Positions 13,395-13,576 of a stretch of DNA of 13,576 nucleotides are shown here, one piece after another (within the stretch, counting starts at the first letter, position 1; the number at the start of each line of letters is the position of its first letter). The DNA comes from DASVXQ01 sp046727955. GTDB lineage: Bacteria > Actinomycetota > CALGFH01. The notes beneath the pieces are model-generated. The model saw only the letters and a list, made by a program, of their open reading frames with translations. It was not told the origin of the DNA and did not search any database. The stretch covers positions 1 to 13,576 of the forward strand of contig JBKPDO010000334.1 of assembly GCA_046727955.1 (NCBI GenBank), in the 5' to 3' direction. A program made the translations under genes and the position numbers.

Positions 13395-13576
13395 CTACCT
13401 CCTCCTGCTTGTCTGCCCACGTGATACCCCAGCCGCCCTGTGCAGGTCCGAGCCGCCGTGGCGGACCGTCGCGAAGCCGATGCCGGTCCCGCCCACCACC
13501 GTGGCGAAGATGGCGACCAGGGCCACCGGCGTCACCGCCACTCGCAGCCGGCGGCGCCGCGCCCGTGCCTGGCCCG
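13395..13576 (-). CDS. Membrane protein C-terminus, start outside window
   Basis: The frame is open from the right edge to TAG 13395-13397, about 60 residues. An Arg-rich stretch (RARRRRLRVAV) precedes one hydrophobic segment (VTPVALVAIFATVVGGTGIG), then FATVRHGGSDLHRAAGVSRG and an Arg-rich tail. It ends 5 bases before the ATG of the next gene, and that gene's ribosome site lies inside its last codons, so the two are translationally linked. Too little is visible to name the family. Confidence 0.55.
   Translation of the reverse strand, partial: GQARARRRRLRVAVTPVALVAIFATVVGGTGIGFATVRHGGSDLHRAAGVSRGQTSRRR

Noticed and set aside
13416..13432. GTGATACCCC near the membrane-protein gene as an operator half-site
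   Set aside because: Only one arm is present, and it lies inside the coding sequence of the gene ending at 13395.

Overview
This is a high-GC (roughly 70%) window that reads as an accessory region of an actinomycete-like (Actinomycetota) chromosome. The evidence is GTG starts, strong GGAGG-type ribosome sites, G/C-ending codons, and families common in that phylum: WS/DGAT acyltransferase, CsoR/CstR-type repressor, OsmC, CBS-pair protein, ECF sigma factor. I cannot name the species. No rRNA, tRNA, CRISPR array or intact insertion sequence was found.

Layout. 1-842: two membrane-protein genes on the minus strand, the second cut by the window edge. 843-2350: decayed DNA with one possible small membrane protein (+), a WS/DGAT remnant and a response-regulator remnant fused to it (-). 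2346-6569: a sulfur block, consisting of a frameshifted CstR-like repressor (-), a cysteine-desulfurase-like PLP enzyme (-), a rhodanese-like remnant (+), a sulfide:quinone oxidoreductase (+) and a thioredoxin (+) with a near-perfect CsoR/CstR-type operator in front of it. 6587-9429: a broken methyltransferase (+), an ECF sigma factor (-), an OsmC protein running into a broken ZIP transporter (+), an amidohydrolase fragment (-) and a CBS-pair protein (-). 9430-10460: about 1 kb with only an HTH remnant and repeats. 10461-12475: two tandem zinc-independent MDR oxidoreductases (-), the upstream one clearly lower in GC. 12491-13576: a gene 3' fragment, a YCII-like remnant, a frameshifted membrane protein and the end of another membrane protein (-).

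How the genes fit together. The sulfur block is the coherent unit. SQR would oxidise sulfide to persulfide/polysulfide, a rhodanese would move sulfane sulfur, thioredoxin would reduce persulfides, the desulfurase would release sulfur from cysteine, and a CstR-type repressor would sense persulfide and act at the ATACCC...GGGTAT sites. Here the repressor and the rhodanese look broken while the enzymes look intact, so the block may be expressed without its own sensor.

The most unusual feature is mutational. At least nine short tandem duplications (7-19 bp unit) lie in 13.6 kb. Three sit exactly where a gene changes frame, so that removing one copy restores a family-like protein. A fourth does so together with a 1-bp deletion, a fifth adds three residues in frame beside a catalytic cysteine, and a sixth duplicates a Shine-Dalgarno sequence. 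This looks like the footprint of a slippage or duplication process that is turning this accessory region into pseudogenes.
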